A DNA stretch of 64,000 nt from Bradymonas sediminis (GCF_003258315.1 NZ_CP030032.1:906001-970000), one strand, 5' to 3'; positions 9,197 to 18,159 are shown, counted from the first letter of the stretch. Notes: a model not told the origin generated them from the letters alone. Numbers and translations are program-made.

Positions 9197-9973
9197 TTAG
9201 TTTTTGACCAGGCCGCCATCGACCACCAGGTTTTGACCAGTGACCGATCGCGCCCACGGCGAGGCGAAGAAGAGGGCCGCGTCGGCAAATTCAGCCGGCG
9301 TCGTGACGCGGCGGAGCGGCGTCGCTCCCGCGATAAAATCAAAGACAGCCTCGGGCGTCGCGGCCGACGCATCGGTCGTGCGAAGCAGCCCTCCGGACAC
9401 CATATTGACCGTGATTCCGTCCGGCCCAAGATCCTGGGACATCGTACGCGTCAGCGACAAGAGCGCAGCCTTTGCCGCGGTATAGTCATGGTACGGGACC
9501 ACCGGGTTCTGGAAGAGGTTGGTCCCGACGTTGATGATGCGCCCGAAGCCCAATTCGCGCATCCCGGCAAGCGCGGCTTGGGTGGTATTGAGCGACCCAC
9601 GCACGATACCGTCGAGCTGCTGGTTCATATTCTCCCAGCTCAATTGATCCGCGTGCGGACGCGCGTCGCCGTTGAAGGAAAACGCCGGCAACGCGTTATT
9701 GACCACGGTCGTGATCGGCATGCCAAAATGCGCCTGCGCCTCGGCGAAGAGCTTCTCGACCGCGGCCTTGTCGCGCACATCCGCCTGCACGGCCAACGCT
9801 CGCTCCGGCGCCTCGGCGGCCAACGCGGCGGCCGCGTCTGAGCTCTTAAAATAGTTGATCACGACACGGGCACCCTCGCGCAAAAACGCGCGCACCAGAT
9901 GCTCGCCGAGCCCCCGAGCGCCGCCGGTGACCAGGACCAATTGATTGTCGAATGTGTGTTTTGAATGCGTCAT
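9197..9973 (-). CDS. SDR-family oxidoreductase under TPP riboswitch control
   Basis: Short-chain dehydrogenase/reductase of 258 residues with a Rossmann fold. It has the cofactor motif TGGARGLG (16-23), a VVNNA motif and the catalytic YTAAK. Thirteen residues before the catalytic Tyr, where SDRs normally have Ser, there is Thr (in NVGTN). The C-terminus VTGQNLVVDGGL is FabG-like. The gene is preceded by a TPP riboswitch about 70 bases upstream, so its product is predicted to act in thiamine synthesis, salvage or a thiamine-linked pathway. The substrate is unknown. The ATG at 9973 has GAGAGG 8 bases upstream. SDR genes behind THI elements have, I believe, been noted in earlier comparative genomics (name oarX), but I am not certain this is the same family. 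Confidence 0.85.
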   Translation of the reverse strand: MTHSKHTFDNQLVLVTGGARGLGEHLVRAFLREGARVVINYFKSSDAAAALAAEAPERALAVQADVRDKAAVEKLFAEAQAHFGMPITTVVNNALPAFSFNGDARPHADQLSWENMNQQLDGIVRGSLNTTQAALAGMRELGFGRIINVGTNLFQNPVVPYHDYTAAKAALLSLTRTMSQDLGPDGITVNMVSGGLLRTTDASAATPEAVFDFIAGATPLRRVTTPAEFADAALFFASPWARSVTGQNLVVDGGLVKN

Positions 9974-9980
9974 CTTCTTT

Positions 9981-10002
9981 GCCTCTCATGGTTGTGGGAG
10001 GC
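9981..10002 (-). promoter_or_regulatory. Possible Shine-Dalgarno-sequestering stem
   Basis: On the minus strand GCCTC (10002-9998) pairs exactly with GAGGC (9985-9981), which contains the SDR ribosome-binding site. There is no U-run hairpin between riboswitch and start codon. Translational control by hiding the ribosome-binding site is therefore more likely than transcription termination (inference). Confidence 0.45.
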
Positions 10003-10045
10003 GAAGGTATGCGCGGGCGCAACGCGCCGCGAGCCGGTAGGGCAG

Positions 10046-10131
10046 ACATCCCTTCGCCAGTATGAACTGGATCAGGTTCGACGGGTATTATCTCAGCCCG
10101 CACAGCCGGTTGGCCGCGGGACACCCCGTGT
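10046..10131 (-). promoter_or_regulatory. TPP riboswitch (THI element)
   Basis: Read on the minus strand, the region contains the conserved THI-element blocks in order: GGGGTGTCCC, a variable P3 arm, GGGCTGAGATAATACCCG, GAACCTGATCCAGTTC, and ATACTGGCGAAGGGATG. These match the CUGAGA pyrimidine-sensor loop and the CCUGAUC...GGCG(A)AGGGA pyrophosphate-binding half of known TPP aptamers. It lies about 70 bases upstream of the SDR gene and on the same strand. The lipoprotein gene upstream ends at 10223, so the riboswitch leader starts in the gap. Confidence 0.95.
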
Positions 10132-10170
10132 CACGCGAGGAACTTAGCGCAGATATGCGGTGGGTTCAAT

Positions 10171-10203
10171 CGGCGAGGCGGCCCGCTTGTGCGCGCCTCG
10201 CCG
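10171..10203 (-). terminator. Strong hairpin after lipoprotein gene
   Basis: A perfect 10-bp stem, CGGCGAGGCG / CGCCTCGCCG with a 13-base loop, lies 20 bases past the stop of the lipoprotein gene. No T-run follows, so intrinsic termination is uncertain. It may insulate the riboswitch transcript from upstream readthrough. Confidence 0.5.
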
Positions 10204-10222
10204 TAGGTGGGAGTAGGCGATA

Positions 10223-10840
10223 TCAGAGCGACTGTCGCGGGGTCGCTTCGAAGCTGCCGGTCACCTGGATTGTGCCGGCGGGGGTTGCGTCCATCGGCTC
10301 CGCGTAGCGGTCGGCGGTGAACTCAAAGGTGCCGCTGACCTTGGCGTCGGTCGAGGTTTCGATCTTTAAGACGCCGCCGCCGGAGCGTTGAGAGGTGTAT
10401 TCAACCGCGTTGACGAAATCGCCATCTTCGATATGGGTGTAGACCGCCTGGAATTGCCCCGGATCGTTGCTGGCGGCGCCGATGATATACTCGCCCGGGC
10501 TTGGCCGGGTGGCGGTATCCGAGATTGCCATAAGGGTGAGGCTAAAGGTCTGGGGAGAGATGTCGTTCATGGACAACTCCCAGGTCTGGGTGGGGCCGAA
10601 ATCCATCTCGCTAAAGTCTGCGAAACCCGCACGGCTTGCGCTGACCTCGCCGCTTAAGTTTAGCGTGACGCTACCCATGCTGGAGTCTGATGGCCTGTCG
10701 CCGCCGTTGCCACTATTATTGCTGGCGCTGCTGCCCCCGTTGTCATTATTGGTGCTATCGCCGTCGTCGCCGCAACCGCTGAGTCCAATGGCAAGCGCCG
10801 CAAATAAATAGATAAAAAGATGAGATTTTTTACGCATCAT
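10223..10840 (-). CDS. Lipoprotein of unknown function
   Basis: 205-residue predicted lipoprotein. The N-terminus MMRKKSHLFIYLFAALAIG is followed by the lipobox LSGC, and then by a Gly/Asp/Asn/Ser-rich linker (about residues 25-55). The remainder has alternating hydrophobic residues typical of a beta-sandwich (VTLNLSGEVSASRAGF, GVLKIETSTDAKVSGTFEF, TIQVTGSFEATP). No family is recognised. It is monocistronic by appearance, ending before a strong hairpin. Two adjacent Met codons make the start uncertain by one residue. Confidence 0.75.
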   Translation of the reverse strand: MMRKKSHLFIYLFAALAIGLSGCGDDGDSTNNDNGGSSASNNSGNGGDRPSDSSMGSVTLNLSGEVSASRAGFADFSEMDFGPTQTWELSMNDISPQTFSLTLMAISDTATRPSPGEYIIGAASNDPGQFQAVYTHIEDGDFVNAVEYTSQRSGGGVLKIETSTDAKVSGTFEFTADRYAEPMDATPAGTIQVTGSFEATPRQSL

Positions 10841-11081
10841 TTCTCCATCGAAAAATTGGGTGGTGGTCGGTTATTTCTTCCGAAGTTCTATCGCAAATGC
10901 AGTATAGGGTATAGACGTCGAGCCATGATAATTATTCAAATCCAGCGCGAACGCCTGGAAATAGATATGAGGCGAGCCCGGGCTTGTTGTTTTTTGGCCA
11001 AAGAGGCAATTCTGGCCTAAGCTGGGGTTGAGCGTGCGATGCGCGTGCTTTTAAGAAAATTATTATTTCATCGAGTTATAA

Positions 11082-12014
11082 ATGCTGAGTCGTACGATGA
11101 GCAGGGTGTCTAAAATGATGCGGATCGGGTTGGTGGTGCTGGCGGCGCAGATGATGGCGTCGGTGGCCAGCGCCCAGGCCCCAAAGCCGGCAAATGATCT
11201 TCTGTTGCTGATCACCGAACGGGTGGACGGCGGGTTTAATGATGCCCAGGCGCCCACGCTCAATTATTGGTGGGCGCAGCCTGCCGCACCAAATTGGTCG
11301 CCGTCAGATAAGATCATCCACGAGGTCCTGGGGCAAAAAAAGGTCGGCGTTTTGGCGCCCACCGGAAAGGTCCAGATCAGTAAGATCTACCGGCGCCCGG
11401 GGCTCTCCACGGCCAACGCCGCGACGCTCGGTGAGCTCGTGGGCGCAAAGAAGGTGCTCGTCGGGACGGTGACCTATTCGCTGGCCGAGCCGATTGATGC
11501 GCTTGGGTTGCGCCGGGTGTCGGCCTACGCCGAGCTGCAATTGATGGCGGCCGAATCGGGCGCCTCGCCCCAGCAGCGTTTTACGGTGGAGCGTGAGGTC
11601 TTCGCTGCTCTGGGCGACGACGGCCTGACCCAGGCGCGCGAGGAGCTGAGCCGGGCGCTCGGGACCCTGGTCGCGGCGAGCGTAAGTCGCGGCGCCGGGC
11701 CTGTTGGAGTGCAAGAAGAGGAGCGCTATATTGGGCTGAGAAACGCCGAGAATGCCGAGACACTTCAGGAGGTTGTCGCGTTTTTGGAGAGCCTTGATGT
11801 CGTCAAAAAGGTCAGCGTTCGCTGGGCCTCCGAGGGGGTGATTGCCCTGGAGATTAACCCGGGCGCGGTCGATAGCTCCGACACCATTGAGTACGCGATC
11901 CGCGCGCTGAGCAACCAGAGCTTTGAGCGCTTCTCGCTGGTAAAGAACGCGCGCTCCCGTGTGGAAGGCATGGCCGAATTTGATGTCGCGCCGGCCGCCG
12001 GAACAGCATTTTAA
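11082..12014 (+). CDS. Secreted protein of unknown function
   Basis: About 310 residues with a signal peptide ending near ASVASAQA. Internal Met codons at residues 6, 12 and 13 could be the true start; MMRIGLVVLAAQMM gives a more normal signal sequence. The middle contains GAKKVLVGTVTYSLAEP followed by a strand-rich AYAELQLMAAESG, reminiscent of the CsgG/FlgT/LpoB-type fold where surface lipoproteins report a 'can this be detected' segment, but similarity is weak. The C-terminal half has a LQEVVAFLESLDVVKKVSVRW segment. No confident family. It lies 126 bases upstream of the AI-2E-type permease on the same strand. Confidence 0.65.
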   Translation: MLSRTMSRVSKMMRIGLVVLAAQMMASVASAQAPKPANDLLLLITERVDGGFNDAQAPTLNYWWAQPAAPNWSPSDKIIHEVLGQKKVGVLAPTGKVQISKIYRRPGLSTANAATLGELVGAKKVLVGTVTYSLAEPIDALGLRRVSAYAELQLMAAESGASPQQRFTVEREVFAALGDDGLTQAREELSRALGTLVAASVSRGAGPVGVQEEERYIGLRNAENAETLQEVVAFLESLDVVKKVSVRWASEGVIALEINPGAVDSSDTIEYAIRALSNQSFERFSLVKNARSRVEGMAEFDVAPAAGTAF

Positions 12015-12140
12015 GTGAATCAATTTTGGCGTATTGAGATCGCTGGTTTTTGAATTGCGGTGACTTATCTGCCCGCTGATTTTGCCTCAAGCCGAGGTGC
12101 AGCGAAGGGCCTGGCTTAACCTGGAAGTACGGAGTGCATT

Positions 12141-13718
12141 GTGCCCGAGGAATCGCAAGAAAACGAGACGACCAAGAAGCCGAGTGAGGCGACGCCAAAG
12201 CCCGACGCATCCAAGCCCGGCGCGCAGCGCAAAGAAGCCAGCGCGGGGCGCAAAAAGGAGGCGGTCTGCGTCGACGAGGTGGCCGAGGCCGTCGCGTTGC
12301 ACCCAGCCCTGCAGCGCGAGCCGCGCTTGCTGACGCCGTCGGCTCAGTGGAGCCATTATAGCCGCTATGTTTATCTGCTCTCGAAGCTCTTATTCTTCGG
12401 GATCATTTTGGGCATCGGCGTCTGGCTCACCCAGTCGCTGGCCGCGGTGCTCTTCCCCATATTTGTCAGCTTGCTTATCGCGTATCTGCTCGACCCGGGC
12501 ATCGATTGGCTCGAAGGGCGCCGGGTCAATCGCACCGTGGGAATCCTGCTCTATATCTTCTTGGGCGTGCTCGCGATGGCCGGGATGGTGCTCTTCCTCT
12601 ACCCGACGATCGCGCGCCTGGTGATGAGCCTTGTGCACAAGGCCCCGGGTCTATTTGAGATGCTCCAGAAGGAGCAAATCCCCTGGTTTGAGCGCACCTT
12701 TAGGGTCAGCATTCCGCCAACCTTCCGCGAGGCCATCACGGAGTATAGCGCGCAATTAGAGCAAGCATTACCCGGGGTTATCCAGAAAGTCGGCGCCTGG
12801 CTCAGCGGCATCTTGACCCAGACCGGCGCGATCATGTCGAGCCTGCTTAACCTGGTGATGATCCCTGTATTTAGCTTCTACTTCTTGCGCGATTTCGACG
12901 TCATGAAGCGTCACTCGACGGTGTTGCTCCCCGCCTATCGTCGCGACTTCTTGATGAATCGTCTCCGCAAGATGGACGCGGTCGTCGGTGAGTGGTTCCG
13001 AGGTCAGCTGCAAGTCGCGGCAATCCTGGGCGTGCTCTACTCGATTGGTTTGACCGCCGTCTTCGCCAGCGTCGGCATTGAGTGGAGCAGCGGCGTGGCG
13101 GTCGGCGTGGTGGTCGGCATCCTGAGCATCATCCCGTATTTCGGCGTCTTTATCGGCGTCATCATGGCCGCGCTCATCGTCTTGATTGAGTGGAGCGGCA
13201 TCGGCGCGGTCATCGCGGTCGGCGCCGTATTCATGGTCGTGCAGCTGCTCGAGGGCTATATCATCACCCCCAAGGTGGTCGGTGAGAAGGTTGGGCTGAG
13301 CCCGGTCGTCGTTATCATCGTGTTGCTCCTGGGCGGCGAGTTGGGCGGGCTGATGGGCATCCTCTTGTCGATTCCGGTCGCGGGCGCGCTCAAGGTGCTC
13401 CTGCCCGACCTCATCGAATATTATCAATCTACCCCGTTCTATACCGGCACGGTTGAGCGCCCCGCGTTTACCAGTACGCTCGACGCCCGCACGCGCCCGC
13501 GCTTTGTGAATTATGCCGACGAAGCCGCAGACGGAGCGGTGGACGAAAAGGCTCCCGCTCAGCCCGCGCCAGCCGATGCGCCGCCGAAGTCCCCGACAAA
13601 AGAGGTCGCACCGTCGAAAACTGCCGGCCCGATGTCGGACGAAAAGGGCGCCTCGCAGCCAGGTTTTTCCGCCGACGCTACGCCCGATGTGCCGGTGGCT
13701 GAGCCCGAAGCGGACTGA
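12141..13718 (+). CDS. AI-2E-family (PerM/YhhT-type) membrane permease
   Basis: 525-residue integral membrane protein of the AI-2E exporter family. Residues 1-75 form a charged Lys/Glu/Ala-rich cytoplasmic tail. A core of about eight membrane segments follows: a paired N-terminal set (YLLSKLLFFGIILGIGVW, AVLFPIFVSLLIAYLLDP), a long amphipathic middle, and the conserved C-terminal block with GILSIIPYFGVFIGVI, LEGYIITPKVVG and LLLGGELGGLMGILLSIPVAG. The last 100 residues are Pro/Ala/Lys-rich and disordered. The start is GTG at 12141 with GGAG 7 bases upstream. Transported substrate is unknown; the family name does not imply autoinducer-2 export here. Confidence 0.85.
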   Translation: MPEESQENETTKKPSEATPKPDASKPGAQRKEASAGRKKEAVCVDEVAEAVALHPALQREPRLLTPSAQWSHYSRYVYLLSKLLFFGIILGIGVWLTQSLAAVLFPIFVSLLIAYLLDPGIDWLEGRRVNRTVGILLYIFLGVLAMAGMVLFLYPTIARLVMSLVHKAPGLFEMLQKEQIPWFERTFRVSIPPTFREAITEYSAQLEQALPGVIQKVGAWLSGILTQTGAIMSSLLNLVMIPVFSFYFLRDFDVMKRHSTVLLPAYRRDFLMNRLRKMDAVVGEWFRGQLQVAAILGVLYSIGLTAVFASVGIEWSSGVAVGVVVGILSIIPYFGVFIGVIMAALIVLIEWSGIGAVIAVGAVFMVVQLLEGYIITPKVVGEKVGLSPVVVIIVLLLGGELGGLMGILLSIPVAGALKVLLPDLIEYYQSTPFYTGTVERPAFTSTLDARTRPRFVNYADEAADGAVDEKAPAQPAPADAPPKSPTKEVAPSKTAGPMSDEKGASQPGFSADATPDVPVAEPEAD

Positions 13719-13752
13719 GCGAGCGCTCCCTCGATCGCCTCGATTGTCGGCA

Positions 13753-13785
13753 CCCGGCGCCAATTCCAATTGTCATTGGCCCGGG
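13753..13785 (+). terminator. Possible terminator hairpin after permease gene
   Basis: CCCGG-C-GCCAAT pairs with ATTGGC-CCGGG around a 10-base loop, with one bulged base. It stands 34 bases after the permease stop. There is no clear T-run, so it is a moderate candidate. Confidence 0.45.
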
Positions 13786-13884
13786 TTCGCGCGTAAGGTG
13801 AGTCAAAGAGTAATTCGCCGAAGCCTCAGGCTCATCTTTGGCGTCCATGATCTTGATGACGTCCACCTAAGTTGTTGAAAGTCT

Positions 13885-16269
13885 ATGACCGAGAAGCCCG
13901 ACACGCCCGACAGCGCACAATCGCCGCAGGATGGAGCGTCGCTCCGTGATCGGCTGCGCGCTTATGTTCGCCAGCAATTCGGAGACCTCCCCACCGCCGA
14001 ACTCGCCGCAGCACTGTCTGATTGCGCTGAGGAGTTTCGCGACGAGGCGACGACCGCGTCGCACCCTGCCGGGCCAAGCGGCTCGACCCTGTCGACATTC
14101 TCGAGCGTCCGCTCGGAAGCCCCGCGTACCACGCTGAGCCTGAGCGGCGCGATTACACCGGCGCAGAGCACCCTCAATACCAAGAATCCCTATATCATCC
14201 TGCGCGCGGCGAATCGCGACGAGGTCGCGGTCCTCCTGCATCAGGCCATTCAGGTCGGCGCGATTGTGCTGAACCTGGATGAGTCCGTCGCCCTCAACGA
14301 TTTGATCAATATTGAGTTGACGCTGGTGGACGCGCAATTCTCGATCCGCACCCAGGGCAAAGTCGTGCATATCTCCCCGGCGGGCACCGCGGTGGAGGTC
14401 TCGCGCATCGATCGCGAAGATCGCATCGCGTTGCAGGGGATTCTCGGGGACCATCAAGAAGCGGTGACCCGCCTGCGCAACGCGCGCGGCGGCGCCGGGC
14501 AGGCCGACGCCTCCTCATCCGAGAGTGGCCGACGCGGGCGCGGCGCGACGGTATCGTCGGGCCGTATGACCGCGGCGCTTCGCCAACAAACGCTGCACGC
14601 ATCCTTGCCCAACCGTGGCGAAGCGATGGAGGCAGGCGAAGCTCACGACGCCGAAGAGGAGTCGAGCGTGGCCAATAGCGCGCCCGCGCAAGGAGCCGCG
14701 CTGGATCGCTCGTCGCGAAGCGCCAAGGGCGCTGCCCTGGCAAATTCGATCTTCTCGCGTCACAAGCGGCCGTCATCGAGCGTGACCCTCGGCGCGCTCA
14801 ATCGCTTCGACGGTCCGCAGGATTTCACCTCGCGCCGAGAAGTCGAGCTCATCGACCCCGATATGCGGGTGCTCACCTCAACAGCGCGCCGCATTGGGGC
14901 TGCGCTAAAGCCCAGCGATACGCAACCGCTGGGCAGTCTTCCGTCCCTGGGGGACGAGGGCAGTCCCGAAGAATTGAGCACCCTATTTGGCCCCGAGCTT
15001 CCCTGGATCATTCCCGCCGGCTCGCCGGCGCGCGTCGAGGAATTGACCGGCGAGCGCGTGGTCGATGTCATGCTTCAATTGTCTGGTAGCGGCTTTAGCG
15101 GGCTGGTTGAGACCGTCGGTTCGGGCATTGACCGCCAGATTTATTTTGACGGCGGGCTGGTGGTCGAGATCCGGCGCCGGCCGCGCTTCTCTCACGAGGA
15201 GCTCGGCCCGATGCTCCATATGGCCGACCATATCGACGCCCAACAACTGGCGATGGCCGCGGCCTATGCCGAGGAAAATCAGACCATTTTCGAGCGAAGC
15301 CTGCTCGAACTGGAGTTGCTCGACCAGGACAGCATCCGCCACGCGATCGCCGGCCGACTTACCTTTTTGCTCCGCGCGATCTGTGAACTCGACAGCGGCC
15401 AAATTCGGGTCTTCGACAATCAGTCGATGCCGGCGGGGTATCTGCCCGCGCCGCCGCTGCGCGTGCACGTGCCGGTTGAGCGCATCATCTATAAGCGACT
15501 CTTCGAGCGTCTCAAAAAGTTCGACGCCGTCCAGCGCGGCGCGATGGTCTCGGAGCATCTGGATGCCTATCCCGAGGTCGCGCCCGACGGCTATGAGCGC
15601 CTTGAGCGTGTGGTGCTTAGCCCGGAGCATACCCGCCTGGTCGAGCGCATCCTGGGCGAGCGTCGCCGGCTTCGCGAGGTCTTTACCGAGAGCAGCCTGT
15701 CGCCCTCGGAGACCGCCGCGGTGGTCCACGCATTGCACCGCATGGGCGTGCTGCGCTTCGACACCTCATTGCATAAAACCATCGTGCGCGAGCGCTACCG
15801 CGAGAACGTCACGGTGAAATATCTCAGCGTGCATAAGGCCAGCTATTTCGAAGTCTTGAACGTGCACTGGTCGAGCTATGATGAGATGATCGACAAAGCC
15901 TATAAGGAGTTGTCAGACCAATTCGACCCGGCGGCGGTCCCGGACTCCATGGAAGCGGAGGTGGTGGGGCGGGTGCGTGAGATTCACGAGCGGGTCGAGC
16001 GCGCCTATCAGACGCTGGCCGACCATGAGAATCGCCAGGCCTATCGCAAGCGAATTATGCCTGCCTATAAGCTGTCTCACGCCATCCCATTATTCTTGAA
16101 GCAATCGGAGTTGGCTGAGCGGCGCACCGAATGGGCCGAGGCGATCGATTCGCTGCGTCGGGTGCTTGAGATCGACCCGGGCAATGAAAAAGCCGGCCTG
16201 CACCTCGCTCGAATTCAGCAGATGCAGGCCAGCAATATTTCTCCAGACCCCACCGAGTCGAACTTCTAA
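13885..16269 (+). CDS. PilZ-like / DUF4388 / J-like / TPR regulatory protein
   Basis: 794 residues, multi-domain and predicted cytoplasmic. About 102-190 looks like a PilZ-type beta-barrel (YIILRAANRDEVAVLL, then GKVVHISPAGTAVEV). Residues 190-360 are low-complexity and Ala/Ser/Glu-rich. About 388-630 resembles DUF4388 (VVDVMLQLSGSGFSGLVE, RQIYFDGGLVVEIRRRP). About 651-730 resembles a DnaJ J-domain (YFEVLNVHWSSYDEMIDKAY, VERAYQTLADHENRQAYRKR) but lacks the HPD triad, so it should not stimulate DnaK. A TPR-like repeat ends the protein. Such architectures occur in myxobacterial signalling proteins. Function is unknown; cyclic-di-GMP sensing is possible but the PilZ RxxxR motif is not evident. 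Confidence 0.75.
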   Translation: MTEKPDTPDSAQSPQDGASLRDRLRAYVRQQFGDLPTAELAAALSDCAEEFRDEATTASHPAGPSGSTLSTFSSVRSEAPRTTLSLSGAITPAQSTLNTKNPYIILRAANRDEVAVLLHQAIQVGAIVLNLDESVALNDLINIELTLVDAQFSIRTQGKVVHISPAGTAVEVSRIDREDRIALQGILGDHQEAVTRLRNARGGAGQADASSSESGRRGRGATVSSGRMTAALRQQTLHASLPNRGEAMEAGEAHDAEEESSVANSAPAQGAALDRSSRSAKGAALANSIFSRHKRPSSSVTLGALNRFDGPQDFTSRREVELIDPDMRVLTSTARRIGAALKPSDTQPLGSLPSLGDEGSPEELSTLFGPELPWIIPAGSPARVEELTGERVVDVMLQLSGSGFSGLVETVGSGIDRQIYFDGGLVVEIRRRPRFSHEELGPMLHMADHIDAQQLAMAAAYAEENQTIFERSLLELELLDQDSIRHAIAGRLTFLLRAICELDSGQIRVFDNQSMPAGYLPAPPLRVHVPVERIIYKRLFERLKKFDAVQRGAMVSEHLDAYPEVAPDGYERLERVVLSPEHTRLVERILGERRRLREVFTESSLSPSETAAVVHALHRMGVLRFDTSLHKTIVRERYRENVTVKYLSVHKASYFEVLNVHWSSYDEMIDKAYKELSDQFDPAAVPDSMEAEVVGRVREIHERVERAYQTLADHENRQAYRKRIMPAYKLSHAIPLFLKQSELAERRTEWAEAIDSLRRVLEIDPGNEKAGLHLARIQQMQASNISPDPTESNF

Positions 16270-16299
16270 AGCGACTCGGTTGATTTGATGAAAGGCGAC

Positions 16300-16932
16300 T
16301 TATAGCGGGCTGACAAAGGTGCTCAGGCTATTCTTGGATTTGAGCTTTTCCTGGAATGCCTGGGCTTCTTTGGTGGTGGCGAATTTGCCCACGCGCACCC
16401 GATAGAAGGTGCCCTTGCCCGGGATCGCGGCCGAGACAAGCTGCGGCTCAAGGCCCATGCCTCGCAATCTCTCCATATGCGCTTTTGCGCCATCGAGGTC
16501 GGGGTGTGCTGCGACCTGCAAGGTGTAGCGGGCGGGCGCGTCGGCCTTGGGCTTGGCGGCCGCCTTGGGCTTGGCGGCGGGTTGTTTCGCCGGCGCTTCT
16601 TGCTTTGCAGCGTCTTCTTTTTTGGCAGGCTTTTCCTCGGCCTTCGGAGCTGCGGCGTTGCGCGTCGAGGAGAGTGAAACCTTGGCCTTGCTCGAAAGTT
16701 GGTCGAAGAAGGCGAACGAGCGGGGCTTATCCTCCTCCCTCTCAACGTCGACGTCTTCGTCGATTTCGGCGACCTGGTCGTCGACCGCGACGAGTCCCGC
16801 GAGGGTCTCCTTTCGCAGAAGCCGCTCGCCGGTGATCAAGCCCGCGCTAAAGACCAGCGCCAAAAGGAGGGTCCAGCCCAGGAGGCGTTTGAAGGGGCTT
16901 GCTGGGATGTCGCTTGGATGCTTTCGACTCAT
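16300..16932 (-). CDS. SPOR-domain membrane protein
   Basis: About 210 residues. A short cytoplasmic tail (MSRKHPSDIPASPFKR) leads to one membrane helix, LLGWTLLLALVFSAGLITG. An acidic stretch and a Lys/Ala/Pro-rich linker follow (about 80-135). The C-terminal SPOR domain (about 138-210) has YTLQVAAHPDLDGAKAHMER and TFYRVRVGKFATTKEAQAF. SPOR domains bind denuded septal peptidoglycan, so a cell-division or envelope role is likely. The frame extends to 16995, but the ATG at 16932 gives a normal N-terminus. Convergent with the PilZ/DUF4388 gene, 30 bases apart. Confidence 0.85.
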   Translation of the reverse strand: MSRKHPSDIPASPFKRLLGWTLLLALVFSAGLITGERLLRKETLAGLVAVDDQVAEIDEDVDVEREEDKPRSFAFFDQLSSKAKVSLSSTRNAAAPKAEEKPAKKEDAAKQEAPAKQPAAKPKAAAKPKADAPARYTLQVAAHPDLDGAKAHMERLRGMGLEPQLVSAAIPGKGTFYRVRVGKFATTKEAQAFQEKLKSKNSLSTFVSPL

Positions 16933-17167
16933 AATATTTCTGCGGAGGTACTTAAAAGAGGTATTTGAAAACAATGAGTGGCGCAAACCTCGCACCTTTG
17001 CGGTGGTGCGCCTACATAGAACCTACATGCACCGTGTAGGAAGGCCCAATCTAGCACGGGTCCGGCGGACGACAAGAAAATTTCTGCGCATCGCGTCGCC
17101 TGGCTGGGTATCCCCCTGGGAATGCTCATGAATTTAAGGTCAGGCGCGTGGTGAGGCCGCGTAGACG

Positions 17168-18067
17168 TTATTTCGAGGTGCGACGGCGCTCGTCTAGACC
17201 ATAGATAACCAGCGGCGGCGCGTCCGCGACGATATCGACCACATCGCCGATCGAGAAGGAGTGGCTGATATGGGGGCCGTCCACAAAAATCCGCCCATCA
17301 TCCATCTTCGACGTGACCTCAAATCGCTCGCCAAGTGGCCGAATTCCCTTGAGAAAATGGTAGCTCTTGCCGGGCATGGGGTAGGGCTCGCGCACAAGAT
17401 ATTGCAGGCGGCGGCTGTCCAGAGAGAGCACGTAGCCGCCGGCCGAGCGTATCGCGGCGGTCGAGCCGGCCGGGGTCGAGATCCAGATGCCGCTGGATTT
17501 TTGCTCCTCGGGCTCATTGCCGTTGATGCGCAGCAAATAGCGCGACACCGCCGCGGGGTTCGAGCAAGTGATCAACACATCGTTGAGCACCGGTACGCTG
17601 CTGGTCTTGCCGTTAATGCGCATGCGAAAACGCTGCAATTCAAAGGGCTTCCAGCGCTTTTCGAGCGTGCGCTCGAGCAGCTCGGGGAAGTCGTTGGCGG
17701 TGCCCGCGCAAAAATAACCGACGCTGGATTTTGGGTCGGAGTTGATCGCCAGCAAGGGCGTGGTGGTGATGCGGTGGGACACGTCGAGCACGGTGCCATC
17801 GCCGCCCGCGCTCACCACCAGATCAAAGCCCTCGGTCGGGCGATCATCGCCGCGCTCGCGCTGCTCGAAGGTCACGCCGAGTTGGGTGAGATGTTCGCAG
17901 ATCTGCTCAAGGCTCTTCGCATGCGCCTCGTGGGAGCGACGCAGCGAGCGCACGCTGATATCACCGGCCTCCACAAGCGCCGCCACCGACGCGTCCTGCT
18001 TCTCCAGGACATAGGTCTCGTAGGCGCTTTTTTTGTGGGTGATGAGAATATGAGGTTTTTTGTCCAT
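17168..18067 (-). CDS. NAD kinase, NADK2-like subfamily
   Basis: Phosphorylates NAD(H) to NADP(H). 299 residues with the hallmark GGDGT (88-92), a LNDVLI motif in place of the usual NE, and a glycine-rich STPAGSTAAIRSAGG. Two segments, INSDPKSSVGYFC and EEQKSSGIWISTPAG, resemble the mitochondrial NADK2 type (INTDP..SEGHLC and EKQKSSGLN in the human enzyme as I recall it) more than the short E. coli NadK type. ATG at 18067 has GGAGA 8 bases upstream. It may be the only NAD kinase or a second one; the window cannot tell. Confidence 0.85.
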   Translation of the reverse strand: MDKKPHILITHKKSAYETYVLEKQDASVAALVEAGDISVRSLRRSHEAHAKSLEQICEHLTQLGVTFEQRERGDDRPTEGFDLVVSAGGDGTVLDVSHRITTTPLLAINSDPKSSVGYFCAGTANDFPELLERTLEKRWKPFELQRFRMRINGKTSSVPVLNDVLITCSNPAAVSRYLLRINGNEPEEQKSSGIWISTPAGSTAAIRSAGGYVLSLDSRRLQYLVREPYPMPGKSYHFLKGIRPLGERFEVTSKMDDGRIFVDGPHISHSFSIGDVVDIVADAPPLVIYGLDERRRTSK

Positions 18068-18159
18068 GCAAATGTCTCCAGCAAAAAGATCTTAATCACC
18101 GCTAAGATGCGTTCAAAAGCTGAGAGTAGTGTTGGGCGTAAAGTTAAAGCATGAACGAA

